From UBA7236 sp036734545 (lineage in GTDB: Bacteria; Bacteroidota; Bacteroidia; Chitinophagales; BACL12), in contig DAIMYJ010000010.1 of the NCBI GenBank assembly GCA_036734545.1, positions 1 to 48,190 of the forward strand: DNA of 48,190 nt, read 5' to 3'. Positions 1 through 9,541 of this stretch are shown one piece after another. Under the pieces are notes generated by a model, which saw only the letters and a program-made list of their open reading frames with translations, had not been told where the DNA came from and searched no databases. Both the position numbers and the translations under genes were made by a program. Position 1 is the first letter of the stretch. Each line of letters starts with the position of its first letter.

Positions 1-79
1 CGCTTTGATTCGTATTTTTTCATTTCTGTTAAGGTAGTTCGTACTTCCTTTATCTTTTACGTATCCATTCAGTCACCCC

Positions 80-176
80 TTCAATCCTTCGAATCTTCAA
101 TCCTTCAAATCTTCCTCCCCCTCCTTCGAATCTTCGATCCTTCAAATCTTCGAATCTTCCTCTACCTCTACCTCTA
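80..176. repeat. 8-bp (TTCRANYC) minisatellite plus 6-bp repeat
   Basis: The first 238 bases hold no gene I can support. Two arrays of four 8-bp units run at 80-111 and 125-156, with units such as TTCGAATC, TTCAATCC and TTCAAATC. A 6-bp array CCTCTA x3 follows at 159-176. Bases 86-115 recur perfectly, inverted, at 13481-13510, and 123-152 is a near copy. The period is not a multiple of three, so the block is unlikely to be coding. Function unknown. Confidence 0.8.
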
Positions 177-238
177 AGTCTTACGATAAACTGACGTTCT
201 GAGCAAACTTTCCTATCTTACCCAACGTAATATCAAGT

Positions 239-913
239 ATGAACTTCCTGTCGCACTACTATCATGAGCATCCCTGTGATGATCCGTATTTTGCGGCGGG
301 ACTGATGTTGCCGGATATCCTCTCAAATTACAGTCACCGCGCCGGAGCCGTGGTAAAGCTCCACCCCTGGCGCATGGCCGAGCCGCAGACGGCCGAATTG
401 TCTGCACTCACGGCCGGCGTGAAGCAGCATTATGCTGTCGATGGGGCCTTTCATCCTTCGGATTTTTTTGAGGAGAACACACATTTTATCCGCGGGCTGA
501 TGGCTGATTTTCCGTTCAGCTGCTTCGGACGCCGGGAGTATGCCGTGGCGCATATCCTGCTGGAGATCATCCTGGACCGCGCGATCCTGCGGCATTCAGA
601 GGAGGTATGCCACCTCTTATACGACCTTTTGCACCGGGTGGAGGAGTCGCATGTGGAAGCACTGCTTGCACAAAACGGGCATAATGGTCACGCCCGCGGT
701 GCAGCCATCCATTTCGACCGTTTTCGGATACAGCGGTTCATATACGATTACACCGACGACCACCGTTTAGTGGAGCTGCTGGGGCATATCAACGGGAGGC
801 TGGGCAATCCGCCGCTTTCGGATGATGACCGCCGGCATTTGAAAGACCTCATTTATGCCATTGAAAGCTCACTCCACCATCAAAAATTCCCTAAATTTCG
901 GACGGATTCGTGA
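239..913 (+). CDS. AcpH-like (ACP phosphodiesterase-type) protein
   Basis: A 224-residue soluble protein. The N-terminus MNFLSHYYHEHP, followed by a DPYFAAGLMLPDIL segment, resembles the MNFLAH...GNFIGD opening of the AcpH family (COG3124), helical HD-like proteins that remove the phosphopantetheine arm of acyl carrier protein. His and Asp residues are frequent, including HYAVDGAFHPSDFF, which could bind metal. Similarity is clear only at the start and in overall size, so the ACP activity is an inference; an uncharacterised relative is equally possible. No exact TAnnTTTG box precedes it. The stop lies 7 nt before the next start, so it may be co-transcribed with the PorV-like gene. Confidence 0.55.
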   Translation: MNFLSHYYHEHPCDDPYFAAGLMLPDILSNYSHRAGAVVKLHPWRMAEPQTAELSALTAGVKQHYAVDGAFHPSDFFEENTHFIRGLMADFPFSCFGRREYAVAHILLEIILDRAILRHSEEVCHLLYDLLHRVEESHVEALLAQNGHNGHARGAAIHFDRFRIQRFIYDYTDDHRLVELLGHINGRLGNPPLSDDDRRHLKDLIYAIESSLHHQKFPKFRTDS

Positions 914-920
914 CCACCGT

Positions 921-2015
921 ATGAGAAGAACCGTTGTATGTGCAGTTTTGGGGTTGTCGGCCTTTACCGGGTGGACACAAACCTCGACACCCAAGTATTC
1001 CAATGAATTTCTGAGCATAGGCGTTAGTGCACAGGCCATGGGCATGAGCAATTCCATGGTGGCGCATGTAGATGATGTGACCAGCGGTTACTGGAATCCC
1101 GCAGGATTGCTGCTGGTGAAACCGGATATTCAACTGGGCATCATGCATGCCGAATATTTCGCCGGCATTGCCAAGTACGATTACGGTTCTGTGGCCATCC
1201 CGCTGCGGGAAAAGAATGCAGCCTTAGGGTTCAGCATCATACGATTCGGTGTGGATGATATTCCCAACACTCTTTTTCTGGTAGAGCCTGATGGCAGTAT
1301 CAATTATGATAATATAACCGCTTTTTCGGTTGCGGATTATGCATTCATGGGCAGTTATGCCCGGCAGCTCAAATGGAAAGGGTTGCGCGTAGGCGGAACC
1401 GCGAAGGTCGTGCACCGTGAGGCCGGCAGTTTTGCCACCGCCTGGGGTTTCGGACTGGATGCCGGTGCTCAGATGGATGTCAACAAATGGAAATTCGGAG
1501 TGCAGCTGCGCGATATCACCAGCACCTTTAATGCCTGGAGCTTCTCTTTTACGGATGAAGAAAAGGAAGTGCTGATCGCCACCGGAAATTCGGTTCCCGA
1601 GAACAGTCTGGAGATCACCACACCCAAAATGATCATCGGCGCGGCACGCGATTTCACCCTGAACGAACAGTTCGGGTTGCTTGCAGAAGTGAATGCCGAT
1701 ATTACCACGGATGGCCGCCGCAATGTGCTGGTAAGTGCCGAGCCGTTCAGCGTTGATCCGCACATCGGTATTGAAGCAGACTACCGCGATTTCATCTTTT
1801 TACGCGCAGGTTTAGGAAATGTGCAGCGATATATTCCCGATGACCTCTACGAAGAAGCCTGGACAGTGCAACCCAACATGGGTTTAGGTATCGTAGTGGG
1901 ACCCGTGCAACTGGATTATGCGTACAGCAACATCGGCAAACAGGCTGAGGTGCTGTATTCACATATATTTAGTCTGACATTTGATGTGAATAGGTCGGTG
2001 AGTGGGGAGAAGTGA
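921..2015 (+). CDS. PorV/PorQ-family outer membrane protein
   Basis: A 364-residue outer membrane beta-barrel. I start it at the ATG at 921 because this gives a clean signal peptide (MRRTVVCAVLGLSAFTGWTQT); an upstream ATG at 855 lies inside the preceding gene. The segment FLSIGVSAQAMGMSN, followed by DDVTSGYWNPAGL, is the diagnostic N-terminal block of PorV/PorQ proteins, and alternating beta strands fill the rest. In T9SS, PorV shuttles cargo from the translocon to the PorU sortase and PorQ belongs to the attachment complex. The next gene encodes a PorU2-like sortase, so a partner role there is likely. The last six codons (SVSGEK) are written in 7-bp repeat DNA, and the stop codon lies in the first intact unit of the array. 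Confidence 0.8.
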   Translation: MRRTVVCAVLGLSAFTGWTQTSTPKYSNEFLSIGVSAQAMGMSNSMVAHVDDVTSGYWNPAGLLLVKPDIQLGIMHAEYFAGIAKYDYGSVAIPLREKNAALGFSIIRFGVDDIPNTLFLVEPDGSINYDNITAFSVADYAFMGSYARQLKWKGLRVGGTAKVVHREAGSFATAWGFGLDAGAQMDVNKWKFGVQLRDITSTFNAWSFSFTDEEKEVLIATGNSVPENSLEITTPKMIIGAARDFTLNEQFGLLAEVNADITTDGRRNVLVSAEPFSVDPHIGIEADYRDFIFLRAGLGNVQRYIPDDLYEEAWTVQPNMGLGIVVGPVQLDYAYSNIGKQAEVLYSHIFSLTFDVNRSVSGEK

Positions 2016-2081
2016 GTGGTGAGTGGTGAGTAGTGAGTAGTGAGTAGTGAGTAGTGAGTGGTGAGTAGTGAGTGGTGAGTA
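1998..2081. repeat. 7-bp (GTGAGTR) tandem array
   Basis: Twelve in-phase 7-bp units: one GTGAGTG at 1998, one degenerate unit at 2005-2011, then ten perfect GTGAGTG/GTGAGTA units at 2012-2081. The array starts inside the 3' end of the PorV-like gene and supplies its TGA stop (2013-2015). It lies 111 bp upstream of the PorU2-like gene, so it could affect the transcript joining the two. Function unknown. Confidence 0.95.
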
Positions 2082-2192
2082 ATGGTATTGTGCAGAATGG
2101 GCATGACGAACTAAGACCCCTGCATTTGTCTTGATACTCGATACTCGAAACCAAACACCGGAAGAGCCTGCATCAAAACAAAATACACACAG

Positions 2193-5100
2193 ATGAAGCG
2201 AATTATACTTGGCTTTATCGTATTCTTTTCTGTCATCAGGTCGTTTGCGCAGTCATATGGCAACGAATGGATAGCCTATGACCAGCAATATCTCAAGTTC
2301 AATATCACGGCTGACGGTATCTATCGTATCGATCAGCCCACGATAAGTGGCGCACTCGCCGCCATAGGGGTGCCGCTGGCATCTGTCGATCCGCGTAATT
2401 TTCAGCTATTCAATAAAGGGGAGGAGCAATACATCTTTGTTTCCGGAGAAGCGGATGGAGATTTTGGTCCTGCCGATTTCATTGAGTTCTTCGGCGAGAA
2501 GAATGACGGCGAAATGGATACACCCCTGTTCGACAGCGCACAATTCCAGTTGCACACATTCGAAAGTATCATCAATGATACGGCTGTGTATTTTCTCACC
2601 TGGAACACCTCTCTGGACAATAACCGCATGGAGCCGGCGATCAACGACCTTACCGGTGCGCCGGCGGCTGAACCCTATTTTATTGCACATAGTCGTATTG
2701 TTTGGGGTGCCGGTTACGGTTCGGCCTATTTTAATGCCGGTCCCAGTTACCTGGAGGTTTTCAGCAGCAAGTATGAAGACGGCGAAGGCTTTACCAGCCC
2801 AAGGTATAACCTGAGCACCTTCACCGTGAATCTCAACACACCGAATTTTTATACAGGCACAGCGCCTGCACCTACCCTGAAGACCATCGCCATCGGCACC
2901 AATACTTCTGATCATCATGTGGTGATCAATTTCAATGGATCTGCTTTGGTCGACAGTTCTTTTACCAACTATCGTGCTTTACGCATAGAGGAGACTCTTC
3001 CACCGCTTACTGACGTGAGTACGCTGCAGTATATCAGCGGACCCTTGTCTACCGACTATCAGCGATACAGCTTTGCCGATATCACATATCCCAAACTGTT
3101 TGACTTTGATAATGCCTCCCGATTCCGTCTGATCCTGGATGAGGTTACCGGTCCCACCACCTATCTCGAATTGTCGGATATGGACGAAAAGGCAACTTCC
3201 CCGATCTTATACGACTTCACCAATAAGCGCCGGCAGGCGGCGGTGGTAGAAGCCGACATATCAAAATTCCATCTTCCGTTCAATGCCACCGGTCATCGTT
3301 TATACGTGAGCAGTCAGGATGGTTCCGACATTCAGGCTGTCACCCAACTGAACCCCGTCACCTTCGTGAACTTCACCGACCCGGCCAATCAGGGTGATTA
3401 TCTGCTGATCAGTCACACCTCCCTCTTCGACGACGGTGCAGGTGTGAATTATGTGCAGCAGTTTGCCGATTATCGTGCATCGCTGGCGGGAGGAGGGCAT
3501 GATCCCATCATCGTGGATGTTGACCTGCTGTATGATGAATTTTATTACGGCATCAAGAAGCATCCGCTGGCTATCCGCAATTTCATTTTGTATGCTGCCG
3601 ATCATTTTACCATAGACCCGAAATATGTTTTTCTGATCGGGAAATCCTATAGTTATGATGTAACGCGTGCTCCCGGTACACCGGAGTATACCGGTGATCT
3701 GGTGCCCACCTTTGGCCATCCCGGTGCCGACAATCTGCTGGCTGCGCGCCAGGGTGATGTGGTGCAGGTAGTACCCATCGGCAGGATCGCGGCAAAAACC
3801 GGTAATGATGTGCGCATCTATCTGGAAAAGGTCATTGAGTTTGAAGCACAGCAGGCCGATCTTACACAGACCGTGGCGAATAAATTGTGGATGAAGAACG
3901 TGTTGCATTTCGCCGGCGGACTGAATACCTATGAGCAGTCGCTGTTCAACAATTTCCTGTTCAACTACGGCTCTTCCATCAAGGACACCCTGTTCGGCGG
4001 GAAGGTGATACAGTTCAACAAGCTGAGTACCGATCCGATCTTCTACAGTGAAAGCGAGTACATTGATTCGCTGGTGAATAGCGGTGTAACACTCATTACG
4101 TTTTTCGGGCATTCATCCACCGGCAGTTTCGATTATAATATCGGAGAGCCCGAAGAATTTGAGAACGCCGGCAAGTATTTCACTGTATTTGGTAATGGAT
4201 GTAATACGGCGGCCATACATGGCGAGACCTATACTCTGGGTGAGCGCTATATTTTTGCCGAGGATCGCGGGGCGGTTTCCTTTATCGCAGCCTCGAACTT
4301 CTCGTTGGCTTCGAGTTTGAATACTTATGCCGGCATGTTCTATAAGCAGTATGCCAATCATGCCTACAACGAGCCCATCGGCGATGTGCTGCTGAAAACC
4401 GCCGACACCCTCTGGCCCAGCCTGAATATCTATGAACGCCTCACGCTTGAGCATACCACGCTACAGGGTGATCCCGCATTGCGACTGAACACACATCCGC
4501 AACCGGATTATGACATTGAGGCACCATTGGTATCATTCATCCCGGATGTGGTAACGCCCGGAGTGGATACTTTCCATATGCAGCTGATCGTCAGCAACCT
4601 CGGGATGGCCATCGACAGCTCCTATTATATCGAGATCAAGAGGACAACACCGGATGGCACTGAGGTGACGTATTTTGAACGGTATCCTTCCACCTATTAT
4701 CAGGACACCCTGTTGATACCTTTCGCTACCGGCGGACCGGAGGCGGTGGGATTGAATACGTTCAATATCCATGTAGACAAACTCAACGAGATCGCCGAGA
4801 TCGATGAAATGAACAATATCCTCGGCACATCGATGAACATCATTTCCGATGATGCGATACCGATCTATCCGGTCGAGTTCAGCATCATGAATCACATCCC
4901 GGAATATTTCGCAGCCTCTACGGCCTATGTGTTTGCCGAAAGCCGCCTCTATTTCATAGAGGCAGATACGACCATGCAGTTCAATTCACCGCTGAAGCGT
5001 TCAACCACCGTGATGGAATCCGGCGGTGTGGTGTATTGGTATGTGCCTCCGATGACATGGCTGAACAACACGGTCTATTACTGGCGCATCACACCAGATA

Positions 5101-7351
5101 CCACGGATGGTTCTGAGCCATTGTGGCGTTCCAGTTCCTTTTTATACCAGCCCGGCGATATCACCGGATGGAATCAATCCCATTATTTCCAGTATCAGGA
5201 AGACACCTATGATAATATAGCGCTCATGCCTTCCCGCGCATGGGAATTCGTGCCGGATGTAGTCACCTATGAAATGGCTACAGGTATTTATCCGACTACG
5301 AACTGGACCGAAGTGACCAGTTATGTGGATGGCGAATTGATGGCCGTGGGTTCATGTGCCGTTGCCGGTTTTGTGGTGATCGTTGCGGATGCCAATTCCG
5401 GTCAACCGTGGACGACATCAGAGGTAGGCACCAGTAACACGGGGCCCTTTGGCGATATTTATTGCAGTGCCGATCCGTATGAGCGCGTGATACAGTTCAA
5501 TACCAACACACCGGAGAAACGTGAGATACTGTATCAGTTCATGATGAGTACTGTACCTGACAGCAGTTATTTCATGTGTTATTCCAATAACTATCCGGAA
5601 TTCAACACCTGGCTGGACGATACCCTGATCTATGGCCATAGTTTGTTCGATGCCTTTGTTGCTTACGGTGCCGTCGATATTTTAGGCTTGTCGGTATTTG
5701 ATTATGATCGCAGCTACATATTCTCCGCTCAGAAGGGTGCGCCGGAAACCAAATTTGAGCTGATCGGTGATGAGGAAGGGAACAAGATCGAAGCCACCTT
5801 TGTGATCGAAGGAAACTGGAACTCCGGTTTTGTGGAAACGCCGCTGATCGGTCCGGCCTATGCCTGGGATAAAGCCCAATGGTCATTGTTCGCACTCGAT
5901 GATCCAACTACAGATGACGCTTCCATTTCCATCATAGGTGTAGACACTGCGGGTGTCGAAATGGCGCTGTCGGGAACGCTCTTCAGCGGTGACACCACAC
6001 TGTCGTGGATCGATGCCGATGTCTATCCGTATCTGAAATTGCGTCTTACAGCTATCGATGATTCGCTGCGCACACCAACGCAGTTTGATTATTGGCGCGT
6101 GATCTATGATCCTGTGCCTGAGGCTGCGCTGAATCCGAATGTATATTTCACGTACAATGGCGACAGCATCGTGCAGGGCCAGCCGGTAAATCTGAGCATA
6201 GCCGTGAGTAATGTCAGCGATTACGATATGGATTCTCTGCTGATCGGTTTTTATGCACGGGATGCAGCCAATACGCTGCACCCGATCCCCTATGCACGGC
6301 AGGATAGTTTGCTGAGTGATTCGACGAGGATCGCTACACTGCAATTTAGCAGCGGCTCTGTGCCGGCAGGAAATAACACACTGGTGATCGAAGTGAACCC
6401 GAACAAGGATCAGCCGGAGCAGTATCACTTTAATAATATCGCGTATCTGCCGTTCTTTAACGGGCCTGATGATCGTGATCCGCTGCTGGATGTGACCTTC
6501 GATGATATCCATATCCTGGATGGTGATCTGGTAAGTGCTAAACCAGAGATCGTGATCGCACTGAAGGATGACAATCCCTATCTCGCACTGAACGACACAG
6601 CACTGCTGGAGATCGAGATCGAATTTCCGGATGNNNNNNNNNNNNNNNNNNNNNNNNNNNNNNNNNNNNNNNNNNNNNNNNNNNNNNNNNNNNNNNNNNN
6701 NNNNNNNNNNNNNNNNNNNNNNNNNNNNNNNNNTATCTCGCACTGAACGACACAGCACTGCTGGAGATCGAGATCGAATTTCCGGATGGCAGTACCCAGC
6801 TATATCCGTATGATGGCGTGATCACGCAATTTTATCCGGCCGACAGCACGGCGCTGGCCGAGCAGAACATGGCCCGGGTGGTGATGCATCCGGTGTTCAC
6901 GATGGATGGGCTTTATACACTGAAAGTACATGGCGAGGATCGTTCCGGTAACAACGCAGGCGATCTGGATTACCGCATCACATTTGAGGTGATCAACAAA
7001 GCGATGATCTCCAATGTGCTGAATTATCCGAATCCCTTTAACATGCAAACGCGATTTGTTTTCACGCTTACGGGTAGCGAGGTGCCTGATTATTTCAAGA
7101 TACAGATCATGACCATCAGCGGCCGCATTGTCAGAGAGATACTGCGTCCGGAGTTAGGTGAAATACATATTGGTAATAATATCACAGAATTCGCCTGGGA
7201 TGGTACCGATCAGTATGGCGATCAGCTGGCGAACGGACTGTATCTGTACCGGGTGGTGACACGCTTGAATGGTGAATCACTTGAGAAGTACGATACGAAT
7301 ACCGATACCTATTTTGAATCAGGGTACGGCAAGATATACATTGCACGTTAA
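2193..7351 (+). CDS. porU2: PorU2-like T9SS sortase, C25 (gingipain-type) peptidase
   Basis: A very large secreted cysteine peptidase. Apparent frames end near the N run, but deleting the 100 N and one copy of the flanking 55-bp duplicate (see 6579-6788) joins 2193-6633 to 6789-7351 as 5004 bp, a 1667-residue protein. It has a signal peptide (residues 1-19, MKRIILGFIVFFSVIRSFA). The C25 peptidase domain carries catalytic His640 in FFGHSS and Cys670 in GNGCNT. A CARDB-like Ig domain follows (from about 775), then long beta-rich regions, and a C-terminal FlgD-like/sorting-type domain (NYPNPFN..., ANGLYLYRVV). PorU removes cargo C-terminal domains and attaches cargo to anionic LPS. This protein's length and its PorV-family neighbour match the longer PorU2 group, whose own role is less established. 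Confidence 0.85.
6579..6788. other. Assembly gap with duplicated 55-bp flanks (artefact)
   Basis: Positions 6634-6733 are 100 N. The 55 bases before the run (6579-6633) are identical to the 55 bases after it (6734-6788). This is what a scaffolder leaves when two contigs that overlap by one k-mer are joined with a fixed spacer. Removing 155 bp restores the reading frame of the sortase gene with the junction residues FPDGSTQL, so no sequence appears to be missing. Confidence 0.93.
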
Positions 7352-7382
7352 ATCAGAAGCATGCCATTAAAGGTGGGACCGC

Positions 7383-8132
7383 TCAGGCATTCTCCAGCCA
7401 GATCCCTGCCAGGGCGATGCCTGCGCCGATCAGGATGGCGGAGAATTTGTAGATGCTGATCCGGTGTGCTTTTCCACTCGCCTCGAAGATGATGGTCGTG
7501 GAGATATGGATGAGCGAACCGCACACGATGGCGATCAGCCTGTTATATGTAAGCATATGTTGTTCAGTGGCCATGCCGCCCAATACACTGCCCAGCGGGG
7601 TCATTGCCAGAAATGCAACGAGCAGCAGTGCAGTAAGTGCTTTGTTGCGCAGGGAAAAGAATAACACGGTGGCCAATGCAAATCCTTCGGGTATCTTATG
7701 GATCAGAATGGCTTTGAAAACGGGCGCCACTTCTCCGGCCGTGCCGGCAGACAAGGGAATACCTTCCATAAAAGCATGCACGCTCAGGCCAAACACCACG
7801 CCGGCCACATAACTGCTGTTGTGGTGTTCATGTAAATGCAGGTGTCCGTGTTCAATGCCGCGTGTGAACTGCACGATGATGAGCTGGATGAAAAAACCCA
7901 GCAACACGAACATCGCTGTCACATGGTTGTGTCCGTGTGCGTCGCTGGCACCGGCTTCGGCGTGAAAAATTTCGGGCAGCAGATGCAATACGACAGTGCC
8001 GAGCAGGTAGGCACCGCTGAACGATAATAGGATGCTAAGGAATTCGGAATGCGTTTTGTTGCGGAGCAGCCAGGCCGTTACAATGCCCACACCGGTGGCG
8101 CTCAAAAGGATAAGCATTTGCAGGTAGGTCAT
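7383..8132 (-). CDS. ZIP-family divalent metal transporter
   Basis: A 249-residue integral membrane protein with about seven to eight hydrophobic segments. The family signatures are present: HAFMEGIPLSAG in the fourth helix and HKIPEGFAL in the fifth, which together form the binuclear metal site of ZIP transporters. Histidine-rich loops (DAHGHNH and HGHLHLHEHH) suit zinc sensing or delivery. ZIP proteins move Zn2+ or Fe2+ into the cytoplasm; the metal cannot be fixed from sequence. It is the last gene of a minus-strand run and its ATG overlaps the stop of the PAP2 gene (ATGA), implying translational coupling. It converges on the sortase gene with 31 bp between stops. Confidence 0.9.
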   Translation of the reverse strand: MTYLQMLILLSATGVGIVTAWLLRNKTHSEFLSILLSFSGAYLLGTVVLHLLPEIFHAEAGASDAHGHNHVTAMFVLLGFFIQLIIVQFTRGIEHGHLHLHEHHNSSYVAGVVFGLSVHAFMEGIPLSAGTAGEVAPVFKAILIHKIPEGFALATVLFFSLRNKALTALLLVAFLAMTPLGSVLGGMATEQHMLTYNRLIAIVCGSLIHISTTIIFEASGKAHRISIYKFSAILIGAGIALAGIWLENA

Positions 8133-8731
8133 GGTTGTTCGGCGTTCCGCTTGGGCCCGGTAAGGTCTTTTACCAGGTATCGGTGTGCAATGTTAAACAG
8201 AATTACAGAGATAAGCGTTCCCAAAAGGGCGCCACCCAGGATATCCAGCGGGTAATGTACCCCCACATATACCTGCGCATAACTAATGCTGATTGCCCAA
8301 AACAAGGCCACCGGCGTAACCCAGCGCGATCGCCTCCTGAATAACAGTATGCACATCACGGCAAAGGCAAAAGTGTTGGTTGCGTGACTGGAGGTGAAGC
8401 TTTTTCCGCCGCCGCAGGCATCGATACGCAGGGTGACCGAATCCTGAAATGCGGGATCGTTGCAGGGACGCACGCGACCTACAGCCGGTTTGATCACGGC
8501 GCTGCTTAATTGATCACTGGCGCCAAAATTGGCGAGGAGGAGCAGCACCATCCATACACCGCGCAGGCGATAAGCATAGAGTATGATCCCGGCCAGCACC
8601 ACATACATCGGCACCCAGAACATTTTATCCCGTATGGGCGGAAGTATGGTGTCGAACACGGCGTTCGCCCATTCCCGGTTGATCAGCAGGAAGATCTGTT
8701 CGTCGATATGTTGCAATGCTTCGGGGAACAT
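8129..8731 (-). CDS. PAP2-family membrane phosphatase
   Basis: A 200-residue membrane protein with five to six hydrophobic segments. The three PAP2 phosphatase motifs are visible: KPAVGRVRP (motif 1), SFTSSHATN (motif 2, SSH in place of the usual SGH) and AQVYVGVHYPLD (motif 3, with the catalytic His and Asp). The Arg normally found at the start of motif 3 is Gln here. Family members dephosphorylate lipid phosphates such as undecaprenyl pyrophosphate, phosphatidylglycerol phosphate or lipid A; the substrate is not deducible. Its start shares one base with the methyltransferase stop (TGATG) and its stop overlaps the ZIP start, so the three genes form a tight operon. Confidence 0.9.
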   Translation of the reverse strand: MFPEALQHIDEQIFLLINREWANAVFDTILPPIRDKMFWVPMYVVLAGIILYAYRLRGVWMVLLLLANFGASDQLSSAVIKPAVGRVRPCNDPAFQDSVTLRIDACGGGKSFTSSHATNTFAFAVMCILLFRRRSRWVTPVALFWAISISYAQVYVGVHYPLDILGGALLGTLISVILFNIAHRYLVKDLTGPKRNAEQP

Positions 8732-9474
8732 CAGGGTTTTTGTGCGATGAGGATGAGTCGTTCTGAGGTGTTGAGGTCAAAGGGCGCGAGATCATAATCA
8801 CCGAAAACGTCCACCGTCTGCATGCCGGCAGCAGCCATCAGTGCCTGCAGTTCGGCTTTATCGAGGGCACGTACTTTTTCGGTGATGGTATGGCGACCCT
8901 CAGGACAACGGATCTCGATATGTTTTTGCAGAAACCCGTCTTCGAAAGATTTGGTGATGGTGAACTCAGTGTCGTCGATCACCTTGCTTTCATCTTCCAC
9001 CAAATGCCGTCTTGCGTATTCCATGTTCAGAAAATCGATGATGAGTCGGCCGCCGGGTTTTAGTCCCGCTGCAAAAGCGTGCAGGCAGCGGAGGTCGTCG
9101 TTCGGGTCTTCAAAATAACCGAAGGAAGTGTAGAAATTGAAGATCACATCGAAGTAGTTCACGCGGAACACACGTCGCATATCGTGCTGAAAAAAACTGA
9201 CACGCTCGCCTGATACGGCTATGGCTTCGCGGATGTTGCGGAAGGAGAGGTCGATACCGGTAACGTCAAACCCCTGTTCTGCCAGCAGGGTGGCGTGGCG
9301 TCCCTTACCGCAGGCGGCGTCCAGGAACCGGGCTCCCGGCGCAGGATGCAGGTAGGCGAGGAGGTTCTGCACAAAATGGGCGGCCTCCTGCATATCGCGA
9401 TGCCCGTACAGCCTATCATAATATTTTGTGCTGAACCAGGTAGCGTACCATTCGGGAGTGTGCCCTTGCCTCAT
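8731..9474 (-). CDS. Class I SAM-dependent methyltransferase
   Basis: A 247-residue protein with the Rossmann methyltransferase fold. Motif I reads FLDAACGKGRHATLLA and is followed by the acidic FDVTGIDLS that binds the ribose of SAM. FDVIFNFYTSFGYF and LKPGGRLIIDFLN match motifs IV and V. I start at the ATG at 9474 because an exact TATTTTTG box lies 9 nt upstream; a longer frame exists but would run through the divergent gene. The substrate is unknown; nothing in the neighbouring phosphatase or metal transporter indicates it. First gene of the three-gene minus operon, diverging from the phosphohexomutase gene. Confidence 0.87.
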   Translation of the reverse strand: MRQGHTPEWYATWFSTKYYDRLYGHRDMQEAAHFVQNLLAYLHPAPGARFLDAACGKGRHATLLAEQGFDVTGIDLSFRNIREAIAVSGERVSFFQHDMRRVFRVNYFDVIFNFYTSFGYFEDPNDDLRCLHAFAAGLKPGGRLIIDFLNMEYARRHLVEDESKVIDDTEFTITKSFEDGFLQKHIEIRCPEGRHTITEKVRALDKAELQALMAAAGMQTVDVFGDYDLAPFDLNTSERLILIAQKP

Positions 9475-9483
9475 GACTGTGGG

Positions 9484-9491
9484 CAAAAATA
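9484..9491 (-). promoter_or_regulatory. TATTTTTG -7 box (methyltransferase operon)
   Basis: Exact Bacteroidota-type TAnnTTTG read on the minus strand, ending 9 nt before the ATG at 9474. It faces the plus-strand box at 9525-9532, with 33 bp between the two. Confidence 0.6.
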
Positions 9492-9524
9492 GGCCAAATG
9501 CGGCACCTGCAGGTCGAAAATGCG

Positions 9525-9532
9525 TAACTTTG
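9525..9532 (+). promoter_or_regulatory. TAACTTTG -7 box (phosphohexomutase gene)
   Basis: Exact TAnnTTTG ending 9 nt before the ATG at 9542. This supports that start over an upstream in-frame ATG at 9428. No convincing -33 TTTG is visible. Confidence 0.65.
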
Positions 9533-9541
9533 TGGCTCCGT

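Noticed and set aside
80..176. CRISPR-like array
   Set aside because: Units are 8 bp and contiguous with no spacers; it is a minisatellite.
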